Of a DNA stretch of 32,367 bases, positions 7,835-18,000 are shown piece by piece. The position numbers were made by a program, and so were the translations under genes. The stretch spans positions 1 through 32,367 of the forward strand of contig PANR01000028.1 in assembly GCA_002707695.1 (NCBI GenBank), given 5' to 3'. Source of the stretch: Legionellaceae bacterium (GTDB taxonomy: Bacteria > Pseudomonadota > Gammaproteobacteria > UBA12402). Under the pieces are notes generated by a model, which did not search any database, was not told the DNA's origin, and saw nothing but the letters and a program-made list of their open reading frames with translations. Numbering within the stretch: the first letter of the stretch is position 1; every line of letters begins with the position of its first letter.

Positions 7835-9016
7835 ATGAGCAAGTTAATCGGTTCAACACTATTAATCATTGGAACCGCCATTGGTGGCGGTATGCTGGCA
7901 TTACCAAGCGTAACAGCAAACAGCGGGTTTTGGTCATCAAGCTTATTACTCGTGTTTGCATGGTGTGTAATGACTATTGGCGCGCTATTGATTGCAGAAG
8001 TCAATTTATGGTTACACCAAGACAACAACATTATTTCAATGGCCAAGCAAACACTGGGAAAATCCGGCGCTATTGTCGCCTGGATTTGCTACCTTGCCTT
8101 GCTTTATGCATTGGTCGCCGCCTACATCAGCGGTGGATCAGGCGTGGTACAAAGTCTATTTATTAGCGCTAAAGTCTCTATGCCTCATTGGATCAACTCC
8201 CTTATTTTTACGGCTATTTTAGGTGCGATTGTTTGGCATGGCATTCGATCGGTTGATCACGTCAACCGCGTATTGATGACAATAAAATTACTCGCACTCG
8301 CATTATTAATCCTGCTAATTATCCCGCATGTGAAAACGCACGCATTAACAGTGGGCAACACACATCATTTGTTAGGCGCCATCACGGTAGTGATTACATC
8401 ATTTGGATTTGCCTCAAACGTGCCCACACTGTGCGCTTACGTAAACTACGATGCAAAAATGATACGTCGCGCCATCATCATCGGCAGCGTGATCACACTG
8501 AGCTGTTATTTGATTTGGGATGCGGTGGTACAAGGCAGTATTAGCGGGCATTGGCTCAGTAAAATAGCCCAAGACAGCAACACAACAGCTGAGCTTACCC
8601 AAGCACTTAGTCAAATCTCGCACAGCAGCACTATTTCTTTTTCAGCGCATTTATTTGCCAGTATTTGCATGCTAACTTCGTTTTTGGGTGTCTCGATTGG
8701 CCTTTCAGACTTCCTTTCTGACGGCCTTAAACTCAAAAAACAGGGCAACAAGCTATTGATTTATGGTGTTACCTTTTTGCCACCTTTAGCTATAGCATTA
8801 TTTTACCCGCAAGCATTCATCGCAGCGCTTAGCTATGCGGGCATTTTTTGCTTAATCTTGTTGGCTCTGCTACCATCGCTCATGGCTTGGTACGGTCGCT
8901 ACCACAAAAAGCTTGCAAAGGGATATCAAGTTTTTGGCGGAAAAATGCTTGTCATGGCAGAAATGATCATCGCGAGCGTGCTACTTATTATTGTGATAAT
9001 ACAAAAGATACATTAA
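7835..9016 (+). CDS. Aromatic amino acid permease (HAAAP family, TyrP/Mtr-like)
   Basis: A 393-residue inner-membrane proton symporter with about 11 hydrophobic segments. The N-terminal LIGSTLLIIGTAIGGGMLALP is the signature of the hydroxy/aromatic amino acid permease family (E. coli TyrP, Mtr, TnaB). Further family features are SFGFASNVPTLCAYV in the middle and SDFLSDGLKLKK near 290. Length agrees with TyrP (403). Tyrosine or tryptophan is the likely substrate; sequence alone does not decide between them. AGGATAGG precedes the ATG. It is the first gene of a plus-strand run, with the peptide transporter 15 bases downstream. The preceding 140-base leader holds an 18-bp dyad. Confidence 0.88.
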   Translation: MSKLIGSTLLIIGTAIGGGMLALPSVTANSGFWSSSLLLVFAWCVMTIGALLIAEVNLWLHQDNNIISMAKQTLGKSGAIVAWICYLALLYALVAAYISGGSGVVQSLFISAKVSMPHWINSLIFTAILGAIVWHGIRSVDHVNRVLMTIKLLALALLILLIIPHVKTHALTVGNTHHLLGAITVVITSFGFASNVPTLCAYVNYDAKMIRRAIIIGSVITLSCYLIWDAVVQGSISGHWLSKIAQDSNTTAELTQALSQISHSSTISFSAHLFASICMLTSFLGVSIGLSDFLSDGLKLKKQGNKLLIYGVTFLPPLAIALFYPQAFIAALSYAGIFCLILLALLPSLMAWYGRYHKKLAKGYQVFGGKMLVMAEMIIASVLLIIVIIQKIH

Positions 9017-9031
9017 ACAGGAAGAAGAACA

Positions 9032-10462
9032 ATGCAAATTGCTAAACAACCCCCTGCTCTCAAAGTGTTTTTTATGACAGAAATGTGGGAGCGCTTTTCT
9101 TACTACGCCGTTCAATCATTGCTCGTGCTATACATGAAAGGTATTTTACACTTTTCCGATTCGCAAGCTTATGTACTTTTTGGCACACTAGGTGCGCTAC
9201 TGTACATTACGCCTGTGATTGGTGGATTCGTAGCAGATCGTTTTATCGGTTACAAAAATGCTGTCGTGATTGGCGGCATTGCGCTTGCCATCGGCTATTT
9301 TTTACTGGCGATTGATGGCCGGCACTCCTTTTTCTTCTCACTCGCATTACTTGTTGCAGGTAATGGCTTTTTCAAACCCAATGTGTCTGCTGCTGTGGGT
9401 GACTTATACGAGCCTGACGATCATCGTCGTGACAATGGTTTCACGATTTTTTACATGGGGATCAATGTCGGCAGTTTAATTGGTATTGTGCTGTGTGGTT
9501 TTGTACAAAACAAATTTGGCTTTTACCCGAGTTTCTTCGTCGCTGCGCTTTCTTTAGTGCTTGGCGTAATTGTTTTTTATCATGGTTTAAAAAGATTTCC
9601 TGATATTAACCAAAAAATCAGCCAAAAAATGTCGCCAATAAAAATGCTAACGATTGTAGTCTCAACCATTGCTTGTGTTGCTGTGACAACACTACTCCTA
9701 CGTCACCCAGACACAACTAATGTATTGTTAATTTTGGTTGCCATCTTATTGGTTGCTTATATTTTCACATACGGTATGCGTTATGACGCCCTTACACGCA
9801 AGCGACTGTTTGTGTGCGTGATACTCTCAACGTTTGCTATCGTGTTCTTTGCACTTTATATGCAAATGCCAATGAGCTTGACACTATTTATTAATCGATT
9901 GGTTGATCGACATATTTTCGGGTTTACTATCCCAACCAGCGCCTATTGGGCATTGAATGGCATTGCGATCATAACACTCACGCCTATCATGATCCAAATT
10001 TGGCGTTTCTTTGATAAACGTGACAGAGATGTTCACATCCCCCTCAAGTTCGTCATCGGTATTATTCTGATGGGCGCGGGCTTTTTGGAGCTTGTTGGTG
10101 CAGTTAAACTTACGGCGCCTGGGCACATGGTATCAAGCTGGTGGCTAGTATTGAGCTATTATACCCAAACAGCCGGCGAACTTTCTCTGTCGCCTATTGG
10201 GTTAGCCATGATCGCCAAACTCGTGCCTGATGAATTGCGTGGCATGCTGATGGGTGGCTGGTTTTTAGCAATTGCAGCAGCAACGACCATTGCCGGCAAT
10301 ATTGCTCGCTTTGCCAGCGTGCCAAAAACCATGACAGCCAGACATGCCATAGAAGGCATTTACACGCACGCCTTCCTCGGATATGGCGTGATCAGTATCG
10401 GTATTGCATTGGTATTACTGGTCTTTGCTGGTAAGCTAGAGAGGATGACACTGGCTAAGTAA
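9032..10462 (+). CDS. POT family proton-dependent di-/tripeptide transporter
   Basis: A 476-residue inner-membrane symporter that takes up di- and tripeptides with protons. The first helix has the conserved EMWERFSYYAVQSLLVLYMKG (the ExxERFxYY motif). Further POT signatures are GGFVADRFIGYKNAVVIGG, GNGFFKPNVSAAVGDLY and FYMGINVGSLIG. Downstream, YYTQTAGELSLSPIGLAM carries the conserved Glu of helix 10. Length is typical of DtpA/DtpB-type proteins. It follows the aromatic permease by 15 bases and precedes the thioesterase by 10, with AGGAAG before its ATG, so co-transcription is likely. Together with the permease this suggests reliance on imported amino acids and peptides. Confidence 0.93.
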   Translation: MQIAKQPPALKVFFMTEMWERFSYYAVQSLLVLYMKGILHFSDSQAYVLFGTLGALLYITPVIGGFVADRFIGYKNAVVIGGIALAIGYFLLAIDGRHSFFFSLALLVAGNGFFKPNVSAAVGDLYEPDDHRRDNGFTIFYMGINVGSLIGIVLCGFVQNKFGFYPSFFVAALSLVLGVIVFYHGLKRFPDINQKISQKMSPIKMLTIVVSTIACVAVTTLLLRHPDTTNVLLILVAILLVAYIFTYGMRYDALTRKRLFVCVILSTFAIVFFALYMQMPMSLTLFINRLVDRHIFGFTIPTSAYWALNGIAIITLTPIMIQIWRFFDKRDRDVHIPLKFVIGIILMGAGFLELVGAVKLTAPGHMVSSWWLVLSYYTQTAGELSLSPIGLAMIAKLVPDELRGMLMGGWFLAIAAATTIAGNIARFASVPKTMTARHAIEGIYTHAFLGYGVISIGIALVLLVFAGKLERMTLAK

Positions 10463-10472
10463 GGAGACGGAC

Positions 10473-10958
10473 ATGCCTGAAAACAATCAACGATCGGCTA
10501 TTCTCACCACGGTGATGACACCCGATATGCAAAATTTTTCAGGCAATGTGCATGGTGGCGATATCTTAAAGCTCATCGATCGTGCAGCCTATGCCTGTGC
10601 TGCACGATATGCCAAAAAAAATGTCGTTACACTCTCTGTTGATCAGGTCATCTTTAAAAAACCTATTCATGTTGGCGAGATTGTCACGTTTTATGCGTCC
10701 GTTAATTTTGTGGGGCGCACCTCGATGGAAATTGGCATTAAAATCACTGCCGAAAACCCGCTCACCGGTGACATAAGACACACCAATACCTGCTACTTAA
10801 CTTGGGTAGCGGTAGATGAAAACGGAAAACCCACTGCCCTACCGCCTTATACACCAGAAACCGAGACTGAAAAACGTCGCCATCGCGAAGCACAACTTCG
10901 ACAAGCACTGCAAAAAGAATATCAACAACGCCACATGGCAATCAAATCCAACAAATAA
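10473..10958 (+). CDS. Acyl-CoA thioesterase (hotdog fold, YciA/YkhA type)
   Basis: A 161-residue cytoplasmic enzyme predicted to hydrolyse acyl-CoA to free fatty acid and CoA. The sequence has the family core: TPDMQNFSGNVHGGDILKLID (helix with the catalytic Asp), CAARYAKKNVVTLSVDQVIF, PIHVGEIVTFYASVNFVGRTSMEIG and the strand CYLTWVAVDENGKP. A basic, charged C-terminal extension of about 30 residues (KRRHREAQLRQALQKEYQQR) goes beyond the 132-residue E. coli YciA. AAGGAG lies six bases before the ATG. It sits between the POT transporter and yciB; in E. coli yciA and yciB are also close neighbours, which supports both assignments. Confidence 0.9.
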   Translation: MPENNQRSAILTTVMTPDMQNFSGNVHGGDILKLIDRAAYACAARYAKKNVVTLSVDQVIFKKPIHVGEIVTFYASVNFVGRTSMEIGIKITAENPLTGDIRHTNTCYLTWVAVDENGKPTALPPYTPETETEKRRHREAQLRQALQKEYQQRHMAIKSNK

Positions 10959-10977
10959 GACCGAAGGACAGACGATT

Positions 10978-11508
10978 ATGCAAATGCTATTTGAATTTTT
11001 ACCCATCATTGTCTTTTTTGTGGTGTACAAATTAAATGGAATTTATGCCGCAACACTGGCAGCGATTATTATTTCAGCGCTTCAGGTGCTTTTTTATTGG
11101 ATGAAGCATAAACGGGTAGATCGCATTCAACTGGGCATGCTTGGCCTTATCGTTGCGCTTGGGGCTGCCACATTAATACTGCGAAAACCTATTTTCATTA
11201 AGTGGAAACCAACCGTGATTAACTGGTTGTTTGCGCTATTATTTTTTGTCACGCAATATGTGGGCAAGCAACCTCTTATTGAAATGATGTTTCAAGGCAA
11301 AGTGCAATTGCCCGATCCAATTTGGCGAAGGCTCAACTGGCTATGGATTGGGTTCTTTACATTTGTTGGCTTTGCTAACATTTATGTCGCTTATCATTAC
11401 AGCACAAATACTTGGGTTAATTTTAAATTATTTGGTGTGCTTGGCTTGACGGTTGTGTTTATCGTCATACAAGCATTTTATTTAGCTAAACATATGAGAG
11501 AGACGTGA
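10978..11508 (+). CDS. yciB: Inner membrane septation protein YciB (IspZ)
   Basis: A 176-residue protein with five to six hydrophobic segments. MLFEFLPIIVFFVVYKLNGIYAAT, FIKWKPTVINWLFALLFF, IWRRLNWLWIGFFTFVGFANIYVAY and the C-terminal VFIVIQAFYLAKHM are hallmarks of the YciB/IspZ family, linked to cell-envelope synthesis and normal septation. The start at 10978 is chosen because it has GAAGGA upstream, lies 19 bases after the thioesterase stop and matches the family N-terminus. An in-frame ATG at 10816 would add 54 unrelated residues overlapping the preceding gene. Confidence 0.93.
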   Translation: MQMLFEFLPIIVFFVVYKLNGIYAATLAAIIISALQVLFYWMKHKRVDRIQLGMLGLIVALGAATLILRKPIFIKWKPTVINWLFALLFFVTQYVGKQPLIEMMFQGKVQLPDPIWRRLNWLWIGFFTFVGFANIYVAYHYSTNTWVNFKLFGVLGLTVVFIVIQAFYLAKHMRET

Positions 11509-11565
11509 CCAATGCTTCGCTGTCATCACTGTGCACCTCTCCGGTATTCAGCTGCATCTCATCGG

Positions 11566-11670
11566 CATTCACGCATTCCTCGCCAGCATTCGCGCATTCC
11601 TCGCCAGCATTCACGCATTCCTCGCCAGCATTCACGCATTCCTCGCCAGCATTCACGCATTCCTCGCTGT
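11566..11670 (+). repeat. 21-bp direct tandem repeat, five units
   Basis: Five head-to-tail copies of a 21-base unit that begins CATTCACGCATTCC and ends CTCGCCAG. Unit 2 has one substitution (CGC for CAC) and unit 5 diverges at its last bases, where it runs into the palindromic repeat at 11667. There are no spacers, so it is not a CRISPR. All three plus-strand frames are open across it, but no plausible start or protein exists. It lies between yciB and the bolA-family gene. Confidence 0.92.
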
Positions 11671-11740
11671 CATCCCCGCGAAGGCGGGGATCCAGGAGTC
11701 TATATTTTTGAACTGGATTCCCGCCTTCGCGGGAATGACA
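11667..11740. repeat. Palindromic repeat, inverted pair (copy 1)
   Basis: Two copies of a dispersed palindromic element in inverted orientation: 11667-11695 (starts CTGTCATCCCCGCGAAGG, ends GGATCCAG) and 11713-11740 (starts CTGGATTCCCGCC, ends GGGAATGACA), 17 bases apart. Each half folds on itself, and the pair forms a longer imperfect hairpin. Related copies occur at 27460, 28818, 30300, 30519 and 30903. Confidence 0.9.
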
Positions 11741-11782
11741 ACAAAAAACGATATTATTTTATAGAAAAACCAAGGAAACCAC

Positions 11783-12043
11783 ATGAACAATGACGACCGA
11801 ATCAAACTCATGCGCGAAAAAATCACTGCGGCACTCAAGCCAGATGAATTAGAGATCATCGACGACAGCCCAATGCACATCGGCCATGCCGGCGCGCAAT
11901 CAGGTGCTGGGCATTTTACCATTAAAATCAAGGCAGAAGCGCTGGATGGCCTCACCCCAGTTAAAGCGCACCAAAAAATCTATCACGCCCTAGAAGGCAT
12001 GATTGGCCCTGAAATTCATGCGCTAAGCATCAAGGTCATTTAG
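11783..12043 (+). CDS. BolA family protein
   Basis: An 86-residue BolA-type protein. These small cytoplasmic proteins partner monothiol glutaredoxins in iron-sulfur cluster handling and influence cell shape and stress responses. The family core is visible: HIGHAGAQSGAGHFTIKIKAEALDG, then KAHQKIYHALEGMIGPEIHALSIKVI, with the conserved RH/KH-x-x-IY and IHAL elements. AAGGAAACCAC precedes the ATG. It lies after the repeat block and its last 8 bases overlap the end of the convergent giant gene. Family membership is clear. Whether it is BolA proper or another paralogue is not settled. Confidence 0.9.
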   Translation: MNNDDRIKLMREKITAALKPDELEIIDDSPMHIGHAGAQSGAGHFTIKIKAEALDGLTPVKAHQKIYHALEGMIGPEIHALSIKVI

Positions 12044-15000
12044 CTCCTTTAGACGCTGCAGGCTCAGCTGCCAATTGCTCAGCTTTGACGATAGCCCTAC
12101 CTTCGCAAGCGGTATAAAACACAGAATTGTATGTAAAACGTCCTTTAACAGACTCAAGTGGCGGCTCATCTGCTGAAGCATCAGCACTGGGAGATTTGGC
12201 AAAAAGGTATGTAAGCTTATCAGCATAATAAGGTTCATCACACATCTTTGCTAAAGCAGCACAAAGAATCCGTAGGAAACCTCTATTTTGATTTTTTTCC
12301 ATCTTATACTCTTCATCGACAGGAAGATCAACAGACAGATGTCCTAATACTTCGTAAATTTCAGACAAACTCGCTCGCTGAATGAAACGTTTAAAGAAGG
12401 TTAGTGATTGTTCATAATTTTCAGGCTTAATAACACGATATTGGCCACAGTACAGAATGTTAGACAAAGCAAATATAAACGCGGAGCGGAGCGATGGACG
12501 ATCAATAATAAATTGATATAAGCCTGCATAAATCACAACTGAGTTTTCATAATAGACACTTTCATGCTTAAAGGGCGTTGCAAAAAACAAATCACAGCTC
12601 CAGTCTTCTTTCGAAAGCAACTTAAGCAATTCTGGCAACACCTCTTCAATATCGTGCAGCACCTCAAGAGAACAAGCCACATCGTTTTTACTTAAACCCG
12701 TAGGCCTTGAATACTTCAGAATATAAGGAGCACGGTTTTTTATCGTTTCTAAAGCAGCTTTCGCTGAAACATCTCCAGCCTCGGCTTTGCTGCCTAAAAC
12801 AGCTAAAGGACACTGCCCAGATGAACGAAAACCCTGATGCCATGGCAAAGGAGGTCCTTTCAATAATCCTGGATATTTCCTTATTAATGCATACAAAAAA
12901 GAGAGCCCATTGTCTTCAAGCGTTTCATTTACGCCTGCACATAGTCCATTGAGCAATGAAGTGACCACTGCAGTATCAACTCCATCAACACAATCATTGC
13001 CAAATAAGGTTTGAAACAGTGCATTTTTAAAATAAGCATCGATTAACCACCCATCATGCATGGCCAATAAAAATGAGTTAAATTGATGGTTTAAATCAAC
13101 ATTAGCAAAAATTAAATAAAGAAAGTTTCTACCAAGATTACTAACCTCATTCAAAAATCGATTTAATTGAACCCTAAGCATAGACTTCATCACTTTATTA
13201 TTCGATTTATTAGAAGAAACAAAAATATCAACAAACATTTGAAGCATCTCATTTGGAATTTTATACCGCCTCTTCAATGGATGAAAATGTTGGCCAGCCA
13301 GTTCTAATAAGTAGAATTCACTATCGCCATCAGTTGTTTTGAGGCCACACGCAGGAGTTTCCGTAGAGTATTCACGCAATGTTTCACAAGGCGAATACTC
13401 TAAATTAAAAGTTGGAGTCATAAATAAAAATAAAATAGTAGCTTGATCTTGCAAACTAAGATGGTTAATTATCCAATCAGAAAACCTTCTTAGAACAACA
13501 GCTAAATTAATGGCGCGTGGATCTCTTGGTTGATTGATATACTGAACCTCACTCAAAAAACTAAACAATGTGAATGCTGCTCGTCTATTTTCTGGTGAAA
13601 GAATGGTTTCCATCAAGGAAGCTTGCTTAGAGCCAACGCTCATTTTGGACTTAAAAAGCACTTGTTCAACGATAGCCGTGCCTTTCTCACATAAAAGTCT
13701 TAGCGAATCTGTCCCGCCTTCATTCAAGTCGCGCAATATCGATAATTTATTAGTAGGTGTATCCAACCCTTCAATGCTTTTTGGTTGAGGGCCAGGAGCG
13801 CCTGCGCCAAGCATTGCCCGCATTGCAGCCGTGTCAATGCCACCATCAACAGCAGAATCATTTGCTCGATCAGCGTGCGAATTCTTAAAAAGTGAATTTG
13901 GCCTAGGAGACTCCTCCTCATGCCTATGAAATACTTCATATAATCTATCAAGCTTTTCACCATGCTCTTCGCCAAGAGGAGACAAATCGATATTTTTTTT
14001 ATATTTCTCGTGGTTTTTTATAAAAAAGTAAATGTAAACCACAATGGTATGATGGGGATTTTCATGCATTGCTTGCACTGAATAGCGACCATATATCACC
14101 GGCTCAACAAACGCAGCGTAGAAATCAATAAGATTCATTGAATAAATCAATTCTTGCAAAAATGCTTTCAATGGCTCAGCACTTTCAGTGAAAAGTATAT
14201 GTTTACCTTTAAAGATAATTTCAAAAACGACTTCAAGAAATGTTTTTCGATGTGGCATTCGTTCAGCAATGGCATGATACAAACAACGATAAATCACCCC
14301 TCTATGCACAAAAGGCTGATGAAACAAGAGGTCTAATTTAAAAACGCCCTGTTTTTCATCCCACAACAACTTAACAAAATAATCTTTGGCTGGCCTTTCA
14401 TGGTCAAGAAATGCTGACTTATTCTTGCTAGACTTAAGATTTTTTGGCAATTCGAACGTTTGAATTTCATTCGAAAATAATGGATGTTTAAGCAAGTCCT
14501 CTTTATACTCTGAACTCGCCTCTAACGAAAGCTCAAGCGGTGTGGTTAGCTCTTCCTCAGATAGATCACCAGTTCTCTGATACCACGCAAGGTGATCGCC
14601 ATTAAATAGATCAGGGTAACCTGTCATCAAAATAGATAGAATCCTTGCGCCAATCTTACCAGCGGTCATTAATTTTAAAAGCGAACTGGTAGTAAAAACA
14701 ATTTCACCTTCCGGGGTTTTTTTCTTAATGTGCAATGTTCCGAACAGCACTGATTTAAAATATTGAGGAATAAGTAGATACTGAAAAAAGTCTGATAAAA
14801 AGTCTGAAAATAAATTAAATGTAGGTACGCTGCTATATATATAGCTAAATAAATGTCTACCATTTTCATCAGTTTCAATCAAAAATCGATTCAAATCAAA
14901 TTTCAATGCCTGCTGAACTTTTCTAGATTTTTCCTTCCCACCTTTTTTACCTAGGAATAATCTAAGAAAAAATAAATGAAGTAACGGTGATTTTTGATCC

Positions 15001-18000
15001 CGCTCTTCAATTGTTTTCGCTTCAGGAACGGGTAATTTAATTAAATCAAGCAAATAACAAAATTTATTGCTCACCACTCTTTTATCTTCATCAATGACAT
15101 CTTTCATAAAAAATATTTCAAGCATATTTCCTATGGCACCAGCACTAAGATGTTGATTGATTTGATTGGCCAATGCTAAAACTAATGCTCTTCGTTGATC
15201 ACCAGAAGCTTGAATGTAACTGAGTAACGAAAAGAAAGACATTAACGCCTTTCTTGAGTTGGCGACAGCCTCCATCAAGCTAGATGATGGATCACTATTG
15301 AGCTTGTCAATAAAACAAATTTTTTCGAGATGCTCAGGCTCTAGTAAGAGCACTCCATTCAACGCATCAGTATCTCCAGCCATAAGATCAGCAAGGATTG
15401 AGTCTGCTGGAAATTGTTCATCTGGCGTTTCACCAGAACCAGCAATTGGGTCTGAGCTACTGGCCTCATCTTCTTGGGGAGAATTGAGCAGTGAATTTGG
15501 TTGACGGAAATGGTGCTCATGCTCATCAAGCCGAGAAAATATATCATCGATCATTTCCTCACCAAGCTCATCAACAATAGAGGATAAATCAATTTCATTG
15601 GCCAGCTCTTTATGGTATTTCAACACCATAAACACATGGTGCACCATAGTGCCATGTGGGTTTTGATACATTTGTATCATACCGTAGCGGCTAGACACTA
15701 CGGGCTCGATAAATAAGATATAAAAATCATTTATGCTCATCGCTTTTATCAGCGCCTCTATAAAATCTTTCAATGGCCGAGCATCTTTTTCAAATAAAAT
15801 GTGCTTTCCTTCAAAGACGATTTCATAAACGACTTCTAAAAATATTTTTTTATGAGGCATTCGATCAGCAATAGCATCATACAAACAGTGGTATATCACC
15901 CCTTGATAAACAAAAGGCTGGTCAAATAAAACGTCTAATTTAAACACCCCTCGCTTTTTATTCCACATCAACTTGACAAAATAATCTTTGGGTGGATTTT
16001 TATGGTTGAGAAATGTGGATTTTTTATCATTTTCCTCAAGCCCTTCGGGTGGTTTGTAGGCTAGGATTTTCTTAAAACCTGGCATACTTAGCAACTTAGC
16101 TGCGCTCCCTGAACTTGACGCTGCATCTTGCAACATTTCAAGTGCTGTGTGCGAATCTTTTCCAAGCTTTCCTTCAAATCTCTGATGCCAAGGCAAAGGA
16201 TCACCATTCAATAGTTCAGGATGGTCGCTTATTAAACTGAACAAGACATTTATACCATACTTGGTTATGCACAGTGTTTGTAAAAATGAAGTGGGCTGCC
16301 ATTCCATCTGACCAATTAAATTCTTTTTTCTGATATACAATATATTAAAAAGCACCGATCTAAAATACTGAGGAATAATTGATAATTTCGACAGAAATTT
16401 TGCAAACAAACGAGCTCTATCTTTGCGTGTGAATACAGCCTCAAAAAAATGTTCGCCTGATTCATCAAGATCAGCTAAAAAGCGATTCCATAGGTACTTT
16501 ATTCGTTCCCAAGCTGTTTTTGCCTGCTCATCGTGCCCCTCCTCTGACTTCTTAAAAAATTCATACAGTATGCCAAATAGTGAAAACAACGGCGCGATTT
16601 GAGCAAGGTGTTCAACTGAATCCTCTCCTAAATTCTCTAAAGCTTTTACCGTCGATGAAAGATCGCCTTTAATTAAATCAAATAAATAACAACTTTCGTT
16701 AGTAATAGTCCGAGGATTGACAGGTTTTTCGGCCTGTCTTGCTTCACCCGGCGCGTCAATTTCGACACCCATCTCAACAACATGATCTTCATTCGTAAAT
16801 TTCTTTTGAAGAAACTTCTCAAACAAGCTCTCTTTAAAATTAGCACTAAGGTGCTTATTGAGCTGATGAATAAAGTCAAGCATTAATGGCGGCTTTTTAA
16901 CTGTTGAATCTTGGATCGCGCGCAGCAATGCAAAGAAAGTTCTAACAGCCTTCTGTGAATGAACAATTGATTCCATTAAACTAAGTGATGAATCACGATT
17001 GAGCTTATTGACGTAACAAATGCTTTCTATATTCTTCACAGATGTTAACAGTAATTCATGAAGCGAATTAAAATCACCTGCCTCTAGATCAGCAAGGATG
17101 GACTCTTCAAATGTTCTAAGTTTGTCATCGTCTACCGCATTTTTTAATATCGCAAAGGATCTGTAAGGTTTAAATGGCATAGTATTTCTATGCTTTCTAT
17201 AAATTCTCTCAGCCTGCCGAAAAGCCTTTTTCTTTATCAATTCAACAGCTTTTTCGAACCATTCTTCTGGGGTTGATGACGCAACCTCTTTGTCCCTAGG
17301 CGCAGGTGCTGGGGCACCACCCAGCTGCTCATCTGAATGCACATTTTCTGCTGGAGCTGAGCCTGTGGGCTTATTATCCGTTTTAACCGTATCGCCATGC
17401 AATAACCATTCATGCAAGCCTTCGACATTACGTTCATCATGCTTTCCATCCATGCTAGAAACAAAGCAGAAAGTGTCTTGAGCACGCGTCATTGCAACAA
17501 ACAAACGATTCATCGCTAACACTGGAGCTTCATGCGAAATAACCGCTTTTTTATCCTTAGTTTGATGAGAGGTGTGTTTATCGTCAGGAGAAAGCCCACG
17601 CTCTCTTACGATTTTCATAAACTCGACATCAGACCCAACAGCAATAATTTCTTCATATTCTAAACCAATAATCTCATCTATTAAGAAAACCTGAGGAAAT
17701 CCGAACTTATCTTCAAGAACCTCCTGAATATCTTTATTTGGAGCAATGAAGGCAACATTAGCACTGTTTTGCCAGCGAGCGAACTGCTCACCACAGTCGT
17801 CTATTGACCGATACCATCTCATCTCGCCTTGCGTACCAACATAAGAAGGAAATTTAATTGACTGGCCTTGATCAGTCACACCACCTAATAACAAATTTTT
17901 CAACCGCAATAAATTTTCTGCTGCCTGACTCACTTTAATCGGCACCCGATGCGTACCCGTTAAAAATGCTCGATGAAATTTAATAGCATGCGCATCAAAC

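Noticed and set aside
10816-10977. 54-residue extension of YciB
   Set aside because: It overlaps the thioesterase gene in another frame and lacks family similarity. The ATG at 10978 has GAAGGA.
11566-11670. CRISPR array
   Set aside because: The units are contiguous with no spacers and no cas genes are nearby. It is a tandem repeat.
11512-11793. Open frames of 68-93 codons across the tandem and palindromic repeats (also the reverse frame 11653-11955)
   Set aside because: They exist only because the repeats lack stops. Translations such as IPAKAGIQ and IPAFAGMT are the known artefact of this palindrome, with no ribosome site or homology.
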